Source: CAWJPY01 sp963844865 (GTDB lineage: Bacteria > Acidobacteriota > Thermoanaerobaculia > Thermoanaerobaculales > Sulfomarinibacteraceae). From it: a stretch of DNA of 64,000 nucleotides. Under the pieces are notes generated by a model. The model made no database searches and was not told the origin of the DNA. It worked only from the letters and a program-made list of their open reading frames with translations. Position 1 is the first letter of the stretch, and each line of letters starts with the position of its first letter. A program made the position numbers and the translations under genes. Below are positions 26,569 through 35,684 of this stretch, in pieces. The DNA lies in the NCBI GenBank assembly GCA_963844865.1, contig CAWJPY010000020.1, forward strand, positions 1 through 64,000. Reading direction: 5' to 3'.

Positions 26569-29500
26569 CTACTGCATCTTCCACTCCGGGAGCCGGCCCG
26601 GGGTCCACGGGCCGCCGGCCGCCTCCACCCGGCTCTCCACCTCCTGGATGCCCGTGAACAGGGCACGCAGGCGCTCGAGGGCCTTGGTGAAGGCCTCGCC
26701 CGCGTAGCGGTAGCCCTCGCGCTCGGTGTCGGTGGGTGCGGTGGTGGTGTACCACTGCGAGCCGGCGATAGTCTCCACCCGGGTCTGGATGGACGGCGGC
26801 TGGAAGACGTTGCGGGCCGCCATGGTGGGATCGCCCTGCAGGGCGACCAGGATGTCGTCCAGCTCCGCCTGCAGGGAGTCGGCCTTGGCCAGGAGGGCGG
26901 GGTCCGCGTCCGGGGTGTCCAGGATCGCCACCCGCAGGTGGGCCAGGCGGTCGCCGGCCTCGCCGGCCGCCTTGATGGAGCCCAGCACGGCCCGCCGCAG
27001 GTCACGGGCCTTCTTGTCGAAGGCCAGGGCGGCGGCGTGGTCGGCCGGCGGCAGGCTGGACAGCTCGAGGCCCACCACCTGGAACTCCTGGGGTCCGGCC
27101 AGGGTCGTGAACTCGCCGTTGACGTTCTTCTCCAGGGTCACGGTGTAGGTCCCGGCGAGGGCCACGGGGCCGCGCTCCGGCTGCTCCCAGGGGGCCAGCT
27201 CCTCGGCGCTCTTCTTCTTGACCTCGGCCGGCGTGGCCGGAGGGAAGCGCAGGTCCCAGCTCGCGCGGTGGATGCCCTTGGTGCGGTCGGCGACGATCCG
27301 TCGCACCACCGCGCCGGAGGCGTCCTTCACGGTGAGCAGCACCTGGGGCTCGACCTCCTCCTCCTCGGCGCGGAGCTCGGCCATGGTCGGGAGCGGCGGC
27401 TCGGTGCCGCCCTCGAAGGCCTCCTTCTCGGCCTCGATCCGGCGCTCCTTGGCGGTCTTGATGCCGTCCTTCAGGTAGTAGGTGAAGATGGCGCCGAAGT
27501 CGGGGTTGGGCGTGGTGAAGTAGGCGGCGCCGCGGTCCATCTGGCGCGAGCTCTTCTGGATGTAGAGCGGCGCCTCGCGGACCGGGAAGAGGATGCTGTC
27601 GGCCTTGAGGGCGTCCTCGGTGATCTCGCGCAGGGGCGCGTAGTCGTCGAGGACGTAGAAGCCGCGGCCGAAGCTGGCCACGGCCAGGTCGTCGTGCTTG
27701 CGCTGGATGTCCAGGTCCCGCACCTGGATGGTGGGGAACCCGCCCTTCAGTTGCACCCAGTGGGCGCCCTCGTCGACGGTGGCGTAGAGGCCGAACTCGG
27801 TCCCCGCGAACAGGAGCTTGGGCTGGACGTCATCCTGGGCGAGGGCGTACACGACCTCGCGGTCGGGCAGGTCGCCGCGGATGGAGCTCCAGGTGCGGCC
27901 GCGGTCGCGGCTGACGAAGACGTAGGGGGTGAAGTCCCCCATCTTGTGGTTGTCGAAGGCGGCGTAGACGGTGTCCGGGTCGGCCACCGACGCTTCAAGG
28001 CGGCTCACGTAGGTGCGCTCCGGCACTCCCTGCACGCCGTCGATCTTGCGCCAGCTCTTGCCGCCGTCCTCGGTGACCTGGATGAGGCCGTCGTCGGTGC
28101 CGGCGTAGATCAGGCCCTCCACCAGGGGCGACTCGGTGAGGGAGACCACGTTGCCGTAGTCGGAGGTGGACTGGTTCTTGGACACCGCGTCCATCCCCCA
28201 GACGCGGCCCATGACGGGCAGGCTGTTGCGGTTGATCTGCCGCGACAGGTCGCCGGAGATCTCGGTCCAGGAGTTGCCGCGGTCGTCGGAGCGGTAGACC
28301 TTCTGGGACGCCACGTAGAGGCGGGTATGGGAGTGGGGGCTGATGATCAGGGGGGTGTCCCAGTTCCAGCGGTTGGCGGGCTCGCCCGGCTTCTCCTGGG
28401 GCCGGATGTCCACCGTCTCCCCGGTGGCCCGGTCGTAGCGCACCAGGCCGCCGTACTGCCACAGGGAGTAGAGGATGTTCGAGTCCTCGGGGTCGATGAC
28501 GGTCTCGTAGCCGTCGCCGCCCACGGTGACGAACCAGTCCTCGTTGCTGATCCCGGAGCGGTTCAGGGTGCGGCTCGGTCCGCACAGGGTGTTGTTGTCC
28601 TGGGTGCCGCCGCAGAGCGAGTAGAAGGGCTCGCGGTTGTCCACCGACACCCGGTAGAACTGGGTGATGGGCAGGTTCTCCTCGAAGCGCCAGGTGGCGC
28701 CCCGGCTGTGGGTCTCGTACACCCCGCCGTCGCAGCCCACCAGCCAGTGGGCGGTGTTGGAGGGATCGATCCACATGGCGTGGTTGTCCACGTGCTTGTG
28801 CTTCTCGCCGACCATGGTGAAGGTGGCGCCGCCGTCGGTGGAGACGTGGAGGAAGGTGTCCATGGAGTAGACCGTGTCCACGTCCTTCGGGTCGGCGGTG
28901 AGCTCGTTGTAGTACTGGGGGCTGGTGCTCATGTAGTCCGAGCGCTTCTCCCAGCTCTCGCCGCGATCGGTGGAGCGGAACACGCCGCCCTCGTCGCGCT
29001 GTGCCTCGACGATGGCGTAGATCACGTCAGGATCTGCGGGCGAGACGGCGAGGCCGATGCGCCCGAGGTCGACGTCCGAGGGCAGCCCCTTCTCGACCTT
29101 CCGCCAGGTCTTCCCGGCGTCCGTGGACTTGTAGATGGCCGACTCGGGACCGCCGTTGATGAGGGTCCAGACGTGGCGCCGGCGCTGGTAGGCCGATGCG
29201 TAGAGCACGTCCGGGTTGCGGGGGTCCATGTGGACCTCGTTGACACCGGTGTTCTCGGAGATCTCGAGCACCTTGGTCCAGGTCGCGCCCCCGTCGGTGG
29301 TCTTGTAGAGGCCGCGGTCACCGCCGGCGCTCCACAGCGGGCCCTGGGCGGCCACGTACACCACGTTCGGGTCCCGGGGGTCGATGGCGATCATGCCGAT
29401 GTGCTCGGACTTCTCGAGCCCCATGTTCTTCCAGGTGGTGCCGCCGTCCATGGTCTTGTACACCCCGTCGCCGAAGGACACGGAGCGCTGGCTGTTGTTC

Positions 29501-29868
29501 TCGCCGGTCCCCACCCAGACCACGTCCGGGTTGGTGGGATCCATGGCCAGACAGCCGATGGAGTAGGAGCCCTCGTGATCGAAAACGGGCGTCCAGGTGG
29601 TGCCGTCGTTGTCGGTGCGCCACACGCCGCCCGAGGCGGAAGCCACGAAGATGCGCTCGGGGTGGCCCGGAGTCACGGCGAAGTCGCTGACGCGACCCGA
29701 GTTGATGGCCGGCCCCAGGCTGCGCAGCGCGAGCCCGGCAAGGGTGTCGGCCGACATCAGGGGTTCCGGTTTCTTGGTGCTCTCTTCCTTGCTGGTGCGC
29801 TTGGCCGCGAGAGCGGGCAGGGACAGGGCCAGGGCCAGGACGGTCAGGACGCCGATCACTCGTCTCAT
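26569..29868 (-). CDS. Large secreted BNR/Asp-box beta-propeller protein (VPS10/sortilin-like)
   Basis: 1,099 residues. A signal peptide (RVIGVLTVLALALSLPALA) follows ATG 29868, which has aaggagag upstream. About a dozen Asp-box repeats are visible (TDNDGTTWTPVF, TMDGGTTWKNMG, TTDGGATWTKVL, STDAGKTWRKVE, SDDRGNSWTEIS, TEDGGKSWRKID, SRDRGRTWSSI), building two beta-propellers in the first ~750 residues; the C-terminus is an Ig-like beta region and a helical bundle. Proteins of this type are frequent in Acidobacteriota and Gemmatimonadota and are annotated glycosyl hydrolase or sialidase-like, but no catalytic sialidase residues are evident; function unknown. Single gene with its own terminator. 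Confidence 0.9.
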   Translation of the reverse strand: MRRVIGVLTVLALALSLPALAAKRTSKEESTKKPEPLMSADTLAGLALRSLGPAINSGRVSDFAVTPGHPERIFVASASGGVWRTDNDGTTWTPVFDHEGSYSIGCLAMDPTNPDVVWVGTGENNSQRSVSFGDGVYKTMDGGTTWKNMGLEKSEHIGMIAIDPRDPNVVYVAAQGPLWSAGGDRGLYKTTDGGATWTKVLEISENTGVNEVHMDPRNPDVLYASAYQRRRHVWTLINGGPESAIYKSTDAGKTWRKVEKGLPSDVDLGRIGLAVSPADPDVIYAIVEAQRDEGGVFRSTDRGESWEKRSDYMSTSPQYYNELTADPKDVDTVYSMDTFLHVSTDGGATFTMVGEKHKHVDNHAMWIDPSNTAHWLVGCDGGVYETHSRGATWRFEENLPITQFYRVSVDNREPFYSLCGGTQDNNTLCGPSRTLNRSGISNEDWFVTVGGDGYETVIDPEDSNILYSLWQYGGLVRYDRATGETVDIRPQEKPGEPANRWNWDTPLIISPHSHTRLYVASQKVYRSDDRGNSWTEISGDLSRQINRNSLPVMGRVWGMDAVSKNQSTSDYGNVVSLTESPLVEGLIYAGTDDGLIQVTEDGGKSWRKIDGVQGVPERTYVSRLEASVADPDTVYAAFDNHKMGDFTPYVFVSRDRGRTWSSIRGDLPDREVVYALAQDDVQPKLLFAGTEFGLYATVDEGAHWVQLKGGFPTIQVRDLDIQRKHDDLAVASFGRGFYVLDDYAPLREITEDALKADSILFPVREAPLYIQKSSRQMDRGAAYFTTPNPDFGAIFTYYLKDGIKTAKERRIEAEKEAFEGGTEPPLPTMAELRAEEEEVEPQVLLTVKDASGAVVRRIVADRTKGIHRASWDLRFPPATPAEVKKKSAEELAPWEQPERGPVALAGTYTVTLEKNVNGEFTTLAGPQEFQVVGLELSSLPPADHAAALAFDKKARDLRRAVLGSIKAAGEAGDRLAHLRVAILDTPDADPALLAKADSLQAELDDILVALQGDPTMAARNVFQPPSIQTRVETIAGSQWYTTTAPTDTEREGYRYAGEAFTKALERLRALFTGIQEVESRVEAAGGPWTPGRLPEWKMQ

Positions 29869-29928
29869 AGGTCTCTCCTTCCGGCAGGCATCGTCGCAGG
29901 GTACCACGGCGCGGGGGGCCGTGGACCC

Positions 29929-30813
29929 TTATGCGGAGCGGGTCGCGCCGGCCTCCTGGAGGGCCTCCAGGAAGGCCTCCGGGTCCGCGGGGCTGACGAA
30001 GAGGCGCAGGTCCTCGCCTTCGATGAGGACGCCGTCGTCGACGGTGGTGGCGTAGATGCGGGTGGTGGCCCCGTCGGCCCGGAACCGGCCCGTGAAGTAG
30101 CCGGGCAGCGCCGCGCCCCACAGGCGGATCCCCACCTTCGGCGTGTGGCGGCGGGCGGTGCAGCCGATGGTGGGGATGTGCACCGTCCGCAGGATGGTGG
30201 TGATGTCGACGCCGTCGGAGTGGATGCGGTAGCGCAGGCGGCGCGGCGCCATGATGAAGAGGGCCGGGGTCAGGACCGCCGCCAACAGGGTGAGGAGCGG
30301 CGTCACCATCAGGGCCGCGTCCCAGCCGGAGGGAGGCGGCGCCGGCGGCGGCGCCCCACGGTAGGGCGTGCCCGTGCGCACGGCGGCCAGCAGGTCCCCG
30401 GGATCGGCAGGAGAGAGCAACCACGGGCGGCGGCCGTGGCCCAGCTCCAGCAGCACCACCGACGACCCGCAGTCGGTGGCCTGCCAGACCCGGCCCAGCT
30501 CGGGGTAGAAGAACACGCCGACGCAGTAATCGGGCAGGTTGGTGCCCGAGACCTTGCGTCCCCCCGTGACGGTGCGCTGGTCGGCGCGGGCGATGGCCAC
30601 CAGCGGCAGCGTGTGGCGGCCCTGGAAGGGCCGGGCACCGGTGGTGACCGTCAGCTGAGAGTCCGCCACCTCGTAGCTGAGGTGCTGGGGCACCCAGATG
30701 AGGAACATGACGAAGGCGGCGATCCCGAGCAGGAGGAGCGTCAGGGGCAGGCCGATGGCGAGCTGGGCGATCCGCCCACGGACGGGCGGGCGAAAGACCA
30801 TGGGATCATCCAT
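29929..30813 (-). CDS. Membrane protein with two PH-like domains, function unknown
   Basis: About 294 residues. Two hydrophobic segments (near residues 15-40 and about 170-195) each precede a beta-rich stretch (SYEVADSQLTVTTGARPFQGRH and RYRIHSDGVDITTILRTVHIP) that resembles bacterial PH-domain repeats found in YdbS/DUF-type membrane proteins. ATG 30813 is favoured: it overlaps the stop of the small upstream gene by eight bases, implying coupled translation. I cannot name a function; no enzymatic motif is seen. Confidence 0.65.
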   Translation of the reverse strand: MDDPMVFRPPVRGRIAQLAIGLPLTLLLLGIAAFVMFLIWVPQHLSYEVADSQLTVTTGARPFQGRHTLPLVAIARADQRTVTGGRKVSGTNLPDYCVGVFFYPELGRVWQATDCGSSVVLLELGHGRRPWLLSPADPGDLLAAVRTGTPYRGAPPPAPPPSGWDAALMVTPLLTLLAAVLTPALFIMAPRRLRYRIHSDGVDITTILRTVHIPTIGCTARRHTPKVGIRLWGAALPGYFTGRFRADGATTRIYATTVDDGVLIEGEDLRLFVSPADPEAFLEALQEAGATRSA

Positions 30814-31012
30814 CTGTCGCGGGTCCTCCTCCGGGTGTGCCGGACGCTGCCACGTCATGGTACAGGCGCTCGACGAAGGCGCGGAACCACGGTGGTCGGG
30901 CGATGATCACATAGGCCGCCAGGATCCCGGTCAAGGGCAGTGCGAACAGGACGACGTCCACGAGGACCACGGCGGCGGCGACGGCCAGGCGGGCTCCGAT
31001 GCTCATGTTCAC
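30806..31012 (-). CDS. Small single-TM membrane protein, 68 residues
   Basis: One clear hydrophobic stretch (VAAAVVLVDVVLFALPLTGILAAY, quoted in part) followed by a basic amphipathic tail (RPPWFRAFVERLYHDV). It overlaps the next gene (PH-like membrane protein) by eight bases, so they probably act together. Family not recognised. The start may be ATG 31012 or the internal ATG at 31006; an SD is weak (gaggtgaac). Confidence 0.5.
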   Translation of the reverse strand: MNMSIGARLAVAAAVVLVDVVLFALPLTGILAAYVIIARPPWFRAFVERLYHDVAASGTPGGGPATDG

Positions 31013-31059
31013 CTCGCTGGTGATTGTCGCTCAGAACGCACTGCTATGATGACCGCTCC

Positions 31060-31803
31060 TTGACGGAGCGTCGTTTCGTCCATGCCGGCAACCCGGGCTT
31101 CACCTGCGCCGAGGGCGTGGTGCTGCTGCCCTTCGGGCGCCGCTCGTTCCTGCCGGCGGCCGCCGAGATGTACGGCGGCGTCGAGGTGGCCCTGGACGAG
31201 ACCACGGACCGTATCGTGTACGAGCTGACCACCGCGCCGAGCTCCACGACCCTCATGTACTCGGGCATGGGGGGACCGGCTGCCGCCAACGCCCTCGAGA
31301 TGGCGGCGGCCAACGGCGCTCGCCGGGTGGTGATCTTCGGGGCCTGCGGGGGCGCCGATCCCCGGGTGGGGGTCGGCGACCTCATCGTGGCGAGCGGAGC
31401 AGTCCGTGGCGACGGCACATCGCGCTACTACGCGCCGCCCGAGTACCCGGCCGCCTGCGATCCCCTCCTCACCTCCGCGCTGTGGCGGTTGGCCGACCGC
31501 GCGCCCGAGGTCCGGACCCACCTGGGGGTGGTCTACACCACGGACGCCGGCTATCGCCAGGGTGCGGAGATCTACGAGCACCACGCCGGCCTCATCGTCG
31601 GCGTGGAGTCCGAGTGCGCGGCGGCGGCCGTGGTGGCGGCGCGGCTCGGGTTGCGCCTCGGAGCTGTGCTCTTCTGTACCGACAACCCGACCCTGCCCCG
31701 GGAGGCCGACCAGCGCTACGGCGGCCTCGCCGACGGGCGCGTGCGCCGCGCCTTCGAGGCCGGGCTGAGGGCTGCGATCACGGTCCTGGCCGAGCCGGGC
31801 TGA
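31060..31803 (+). CDS. Nucleoside phosphorylase (uridine/purine phosphorylase superfamily)
   Basis: About 247 residues of the PNP_UDP_1 fold: SGMGGPAAANALEMA, then GACGGADPRVGVGDLIVASGAV (phosphate and ribose site) and GVESECAAAAVVAARLG (the Glu that binds ribose). It would split a nucleoside with phosphate for salvage; base preference cannot be called. The start is uncertain: a strong -10-like TATGAT at 31045-31050 suggests transcription begins near 31057, so TTG 31060 is preferred over TTG 31024, which would lie upstream of it. Divergent from the small membrane protein gene. Confidence 0.85.
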   Translation: MTERRFVHAGNPGFTCAEGVVLLPFGRRSFLPAAAEMYGGVEVALDETTDRIVYELTTAPSSTTLMYSGMGGPAAANALEMAAANGARRVVIFGACGGADPRVGVGDLIVASGAVRGDGTSRYYAPPEYPAACDPLLTSALWRLADRAPEVRTHLGVVYTTDAGYRQGAEIYEHHAGLIVGVESECAAAAVVAARLGLRLGAVLFCTDNPTLPREADQRYGGLADGRVRRAFEAGLRAAITVLAEPG

Positions 31804-31882
31804 GAGGAGCGCGCACCGTGCGCCCCGCGACGGGCGGCGGTCTCGAATCCCCGCGCACACGGTCCACGCCGGCCGGTAGCGC

Positions 31883-32179
31883 CTAGAGCTTCTCCTGGAC
31901 GCTCTGCACCTTGTCCGCCATGGACTGGGGGCGGTCGGTGCGGGTGCCGCAGCGCAGGTTGGTGGAGACCCGCGGCGCACCCATCTCGTGCAGCACCTCG
32001 TGGCAGCGCCGCAGGGCGGCGAACACCTCCTCCCACTCGCCTTCGATGTTGGTGCCGTAGGCGTGGAGCCTCGGGTCGAGCCCGGCTTCGGCGAGGACCT
32101 TCTCGCAGGCGGCGATGTAGCGAGACAACGACAGCCCCACGCCGAGGGGGACGATGCTCAGGTCGGCGATCACGTGCAT
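31883..32179 (-). CDS. MTH1187-family thiamine-binding protein
   Basis: 98 residues, beginning MHVIADLSIVPLGVG and containing LHAYGTNIEGEWEEVFAALRRCHEVLHEMGA and RVSTNLRCGTRTDR, the signature of the UPF0045/MTH1187 ferredoxin-like family, which binds thiamine (YkoF-like). ATG 32179 has aagggaggccgcc upstream and a possible -10 TAGAAT at about 32203-32208. Convergent with the phosphorylase, divergent from the phosphatase operon. Physiological role (thiamine buffering or salvage) is inference. Confidence 0.9.
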   Translation of the reverse strand: MHVIADLSIVPLGVGLSLSRYIAACEKVLAEAGLDPRLHAYGTNIEGEWEEVFAALRRCHEVLHEMGAPRVSTNLRCGTRTDRPQSMADKVQSVQEKL

Positions 32180-32289
32180 GGCGGCCTCCCTTGGAGGGAC
32201 CATTCTAGGCGTTCAGGCGCCGCGAGACGTTCGAGAGCGGGGACGGACACGGCCGCGGACGCGGGCGCGGGCGCGGGAATGCGATGGTC

Positions 32290-32295
32290 TACACT
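32290..32295 (+). promoter_or_regulatory. -10 element (TACACT), leaderless start
   Basis: TACACT then cccgga then GTG. The six-base gap puts the predicted transcription start at the start codon. Same geometry as at 37365, 40829, 45774 and 61270. No convincing -35. Confidence 0.5.
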
Positions 32296-32301
32296 CCCGG
32301 A

Positions 32302-32862
32302 GTGAGCACGCCGTCTCTCGAGCTCTGGCTCGTGCGCCACGGAGAAACCCTCCACAACGCCTCGCGGCTGGTGGCCGGATGGTGCGATCCGCCGCTGACT
32401 CCCCGGGGCCGCGCCGAGGCGTCGGCGTTGAGCACGGTGCTCGACGGAACCCCCTTCGACTCGGTGTGGTCCTCGGACCTCGAGCGGGCCCTGGAGACCG
32501 CCCGGCTGGCCTGGGGGGAGCCGCGCCCCGACGCCCGCCTTCGCGAGGTCAACCTGGGCAGCCTGGAGGGTCGCAGCTACGATGAGGTGGACCCCGTGTT
32601 CACCCGCATGTTCATCGAGTTCAGGGATTTCGACGTCCCCGGGGGCGAGACCTTCAGCCGCTTTCGCGAGCGCGTGCACGGCTTTCTGGACGGACTGCCG
32701 CCCGGCCGCCATCTCCTCTTCGTGCACGGCGGCGTGATCCGCGCCGTCACCCAGGACCTCGGGCTCGACCGCTTCGTGGACAACGGGAGCGTGGTGGGGG
32801 TGGACTGGTCGACGCGGCGCCTGCTCTTCGTCCGCGAAGGGGGCGATGGAATAGACCGGTGA
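32302..32862 (+). CDS. Histidine phosphatase (phosphoglycerate-mutase-like, CobC/PhoE type)
   Basis: 186 residues. The phosphoacceptor histidine is in LVRHGETLHN near the N-terminus; the second arginine motif (SSDLERALETARL), a REVNLGSLEGRSYDEV block and the second histidine FVHGGVIRAV complete the active site. It resembles alpha-ribazole phosphatase but no cobalamin gene is nearby, so the substrate is open. GTG 32302 is chosen because TACACT at 32290-32295 sits exactly six bases before it, predicting a leaderless transcript; ATG 32284 lies upstream of that -10. Its stop overlaps the next start (GTGA). Confidence 0.88.
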   Translation: MSTPSLELWLVRHGETLHNASRLVAGWCDPPLTPRGRAEASALSTVLDGTPFDSVWSSDLERALETARLAWGEPRPDARLREVNLGSLEGRSYDEVDPVFTRMFIEFRDFDVPGGETFSRFRERVHGFLDGLPPGRHLLFVHGGVIRAVTQDLGLDRFVDNGSVVGVDWSTRRLLFVREGGDGIDR

Positions 32863-33722
32863 GTGCATGCCTTGTGGGTGGGGTGGGACGGGTCCGTGGC
32901 GTGCTCCTACCAGTCCTGGCGCTGTGTGCCGCAACGGCCGGCGCCGCCGACCCCGCGCCGGTGACGGTGCGGCTGATCGCCGACACGGCGCACCTGGAGG
33001 CGGGTGGCTCGGTGGATGTGGGCGCCCTGTTCACCATCGCTCCCGGCTGGCACATCTACTGGAAGAACCCCGGGGACTCGGGACTCGCCACGTCGGTGCG
33101 CCTCGCGCCGCCGGAGGGGATGTCGGCGGGGGCCCTCCAATGGCCGCTGCCCGAGCGTTTCTCCGATGCCGGCGGCCTCGTCTCCTACGGCTACGAGCAC
33201 TCCACGCTGCTGGCCACCGGCGTGAGGCTGCCGTCGCCGGTGCCGGCCCATCCCGGCCCCATCCGCGCCGAGGTCTCGTGGCTGGCCTGCAAGGAACGGT
33301 GCATCCTCGGCGAGGCCCGCCTCGAGCTGGAGCTGCCACCGCCGCCCGCTGCGGTGCGGGCCGCCACCTTCGAGCGCTGGCGGGAGCGGTTGCCGCTGCC
33401 TCTGGGCACGGCCGGGGCCCCCTTCGAGCTCAACGTGATCGGAGGTTTGACGGCCGGCGCCAGCGCCGGCGAGCTCACCCTGTGGCTGCGCTGGGCGACG
33501 CCGCCTTCCCAGGTGGAGCTGTTTCCCGAGGGGGGCGACCGGCTGAAGGTGGACCGGGTCCACGTGCAGACCAGGGGCGGGCTCACCAGGATCGACGTGA
33601 CCCTGCACGCCCTCGGACCCGCCGGCGACCGGGCACGGTCGTTGCCGGTCCTGGTGGTGACCTCAGACGCTGCCGTCAGGAAGGGTTACGAGGTGCGTCT
33701 GCCGGTGGTCGCCGGATCATGA
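32859..33722 (+). CDS. Secreted DsbD-alpha-like thiol protein
   Basis: 287 residues: a signal peptide (RVRGVLLPVLALCAATAGAA) then the DsbD N-terminal immunoglobulin-like domain, recognisable from GWHIYWKNPGDSGLATSVR, YGYEHSTLLATGV and the redox pair in WLACKERCILGEARL. The membrane and thioredoxin domains of full DsbD are absent and no partner CcdA is in view. It probably accepts or delivers electrons in the periplasm. The GTG at 32859 overlaps the phosphatase stop and the next gene is a secreted redoxin, so a periplasmic thiol operon is likely. Confidence 0.85.
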   Translation: MSACLVGGVGRVRGVLLPVLALCAATAGAADPAPVTVRLIADTAHLEAGGSVDVGALFTIAPGWHIYWKNPGDSGLATSVRLAPPEGMSAGALQWPLPERFSDAGGLVSYGYEHSTLLATGVRLPSPVPAHPGPIRAEVSWLACKERCILGEARLELELPPPPAAVRAATFERWRERLPLPLGTAGAPFELNVIGGLTAGASAGELTLWLRWATPPSQVELFPEGGDRLKVDRVHVQTRGGLTRIDVTLHALGPAGDRARSLPVLVVTSDAAVRKGYEVRLPVVAGS

Positions 33723-33768
33723 ACGACGAACCGGCCGCGGGCCGGTGGAAGGGTACCGGGAGGATGTC

Positions 33769-34362
33769 ATGCGCAGGATGAATCGGATCGTCGCCACCGC
33801 CGGGATGGTGATGGCGATTGTCGCGCCGGGGATGGGGGCGGCCGCCGGCGTCGGCGACAAGGCCCCCGACTTCACCCTCACCGACCAGGATGGGAACACC
33901 GTCACTCTGTCGGAGGTCCCGGGCGTGCGGGTCCTGGAGTGGACCAACCCCGACTGCCCCTTCGTACAGCGGCACACCCGGGAGGGGACGATGAAGGAGC
34001 TGGCGGCGAGGTACGCGACCGAGGGTGTGACCTGGCTGACCATCAACTCGACCCACTACATGAACCGCGAGACGGACCGCGAGTGGCGGAGCGAGCACCA
34101 CCTGACGGCGCCCATTCTGGGAGACTTCGACGGGAAGGTGGGCCACGCCTACGGGGCGGAGACCACGCCCCACATGTTCATCGTCGCCGCCGACGGCACC
34201 ATCGTCTACGAGGGGGCCATCGACGACGACCCGCGGGGGGCCGAGCCGGCCGCCCAACGGACCAATTACGTGGCCCGGGCCCTGGACGAGGTGCTGGACG
34301 GGAAGACGGTCACCACCCCCGAGACCCGGCCCTACGGGTGCTCCGTGAAGTACGAGAAGTAG
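33769..34362 (+). CDS. Secreted redoxin (thioredoxin/peroxiredoxin-like)
   Basis: 197 residues with a signal peptide (MRRMNRIVATAGMVMAIVAP, then GMGAAAG) and an AhpC/TSA-like fold: DKAPDFTLTDQDGNTVTLSE, the cysteine in NPDCPFVQRHTREGTMKELA, the cis-Pro region ETTPHMFIVAADGTIVYEGAIDD and a second cysteine near the C-terminus (YGCSVKY). Pairing of these two cysteines defines a known thioredoxin-like subfamily. It follows the DsbD-alpha-like gene by 46 bp and may be its electron partner. ATG 33769 gives a proper signal peptide; ATG 33745 adds eight residues. Confidence 0.9.
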   Translation: MRRMNRIVATAGMVMAIVAPGMGAAAGVGDKAPDFTLTDQDGNTVTLSEVPGVRVLEWTNPDCPFVQRHTREGTMKELAARYATEGVTWLTINSTHYMNRETDREWRSEHHLTAPILGDFDGKVGHAYGAETTPHMFIVAADGTIVYEGAIDDDPRGAEPAAQRTNYVARALDEVLDGKTVTTPETRPYGCSVKYEK

Positions 34363-34406
34363 CCCACGTGCGCCGGCGGACCGCCGGCGCCGTTGGAGAG
34401 TCGCGC

Positions 34407-34805
34407 ATGTCGGACAGCAACAGCGAACAGGAACGTCGCGTGGTGGTGGTGGACGACTCGCCCCTCCAGTGCGAGATCTGGCGCAGGCTCCTGGTGGAGC
34501 GCTACGGCGAGCGGGTCCGGGTCGAGGTGTACACCGACCCTCGAGAGGCGGTGACGGCTCTCGGCCCCGACGTCCACCTGCTGCTCCTGGACTGGGAAAT
34601 GCCGGACATGGATGGTCGCGAGGTGTTCGACGCCGCCCGCGCGGCGGGGGTCAATCCGAAGCGGATCATCATCACCTCGGCCCACCCCGCGGAGCAGCTG
34701 CACGCCGTCTTCGACGACACCGACCGGCTGGCGGTGATCGAGAAGTCGGAGCCGGAGCAGCAGGCGGCGTTCCTCATGATCCTGGACTCGGTGATGAAGC
34801 GCTGA
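34407..34805 (+). CDS. Single-domain response regulator (CheY-like)
   Basis: 132 residues, receiver only: acidic pocket VVVVDDSPLQ, phosphoacceptor Asp in LLLLDWEMPDMDG (about residue 54), Ser/Thr at ITSAHP and the Lys in VIEKSEPEQ. There is no output domain, so it must act through protein contacts. It follows the redoxin gene by 44 bp; an SD (ttggagag) precedes ATG 34407. No kinase is adjacent; the nearest is at 40841. Confidence 0.9.
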   Translation: MSDSNSEQERRVVVVDDSPLQCEIWRRLLVERYGERVRVEVYTDPREAVTALGPDVHLLLLDWEMPDMDGREVFDAARAAGVNPKRIIITSAHPAEQLHAVFDDTDRLAVIEKSEPEQQAAFLMILDSVMKR

Positions 34806-35384
34806 GCCTCCACCCGCGGAGAAGACATCGCGGAGACGCAGAGCCGCCCATCCACCCAGGACGAGGACAGAACGCAAAGACGCAAAGGCGCAAAGGCGCG
34901 AAGCCCCCACCTGCCCAGAGAAGGAGGAACGCAGAGGCGCGGAGACGCAGAGCCCCCACCCGCCCGGAGAAGGGAAGAGGGTGTAGCCCCAGGGCAGTGA
35001 GACCGGGTGGTCGACTGCGGCGGCGACAGCGACCGGCGACAGCGATCTGGGGCAGTGGACGGGGGCGGCGAACAGTGTCAGGAATCCGCGGCAGCCACAG
35101 CGAGCGGCGTCCGCGTCGGCGATCAGCGGACACGGTGGGCCGACCCGCCTGAGTGTCATTCTGAGCGAGGGTCGGTCCGCCGGAGCGAGTCGAAGAATCC
35201 CCTGAGAGAACCAGACCCGGACCTTTGGCTCGCCACACCGGCGACATCCGAGGATCGTTCGCACCTCCTGCCGCCTGGAGGGGAGGCTTCGACTCGGCCG
35301 CTTCGCGCCGTCGCTGGGCATGACACCGAGAACCCGACGGCCGAGTTCTCCGTACCTCATCACTGGCCGAAGGAGGGTCGTCCC
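34806..35384. repeat. 579-bp repeat gap: F4 tracts, F5 block, diverged F1
   Basis: 34818-34980 holds three F4 units (ggacagaacgcaaagacgc, aaaggcgcgaagcccccacc, gaacgcagaggcgcggag). 34998-35140 is an F5 degenerate-word block. 35154-35325 starts like F1 (TGTCATTCTGAGCGAGG) and ends cATGACA but the middle is diverged. The last 60 bp are upstream of the small membrane-protein gene. No gene is supported. Confidence 0.7.
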
Positions 35385-35675
35385 ATGTTGGAGCTCTTCG
35401 GAATCTTCACCGGGCTGCTCATGCTGGCCGTGATCTTCGCCGTGGTCGGGGGCGTGATCGCCGTGGTCTTCGGGCTGCTCAAGCTGACGCTGAAGGTGGT
35501 CCTGATCCCGGTGTGGCTCATCTTCAAGGTGCTCGGCCTGCTCCTCGGCGGCGTGCTCCTCATCGTGCTCGCCCCGGCCCTGCTCGGGGTGGGGGCGGTG
35601 GTGCTGCTCTTCCTGGCGCTGCCGCTCTTGATCCTGGGTGGGATCGTCTGGGCCGGCGTCGCCCTGGTGACCTGA
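35385..35675 (+). CDS. Small hydrophobic membrane protein, 96 residues
   Basis: Almost entirely hydrophobic, with three or four predicted helices (starting MLELFGIFTGLLMLAVIFAV) and a short basic break (LLKLTLK). A strong SD (AAGGAGG, 35370-35376) supports the start. No family recognised; similar short Val/Leu-rich proteins are common near envelope genes. It stands alone between repeat blocks. Confidence 0.6.
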   Translation: MLELFGIFTGLLMLAVIFAVVGGVIAVVFGLLKLTLKVVLIPVWLIFKVLGLLLGGVLLIVLAPALLGVGAVVLLFLALPLLILGGIVWAGVALVT

Positions 35676-35684
35676 GACCCCGAC

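Noticed and set aside
26566..30906. A 1,446-codon open frame on the plus strand opposite the BNR-repeat gene
   Set aside because: It mirrors the codon bias of the real minus-strand gene, is rich in Gly/Val/His/Gln without domains, and has no SD; the minus-strand product has a signal peptide and Asp-box repeats.
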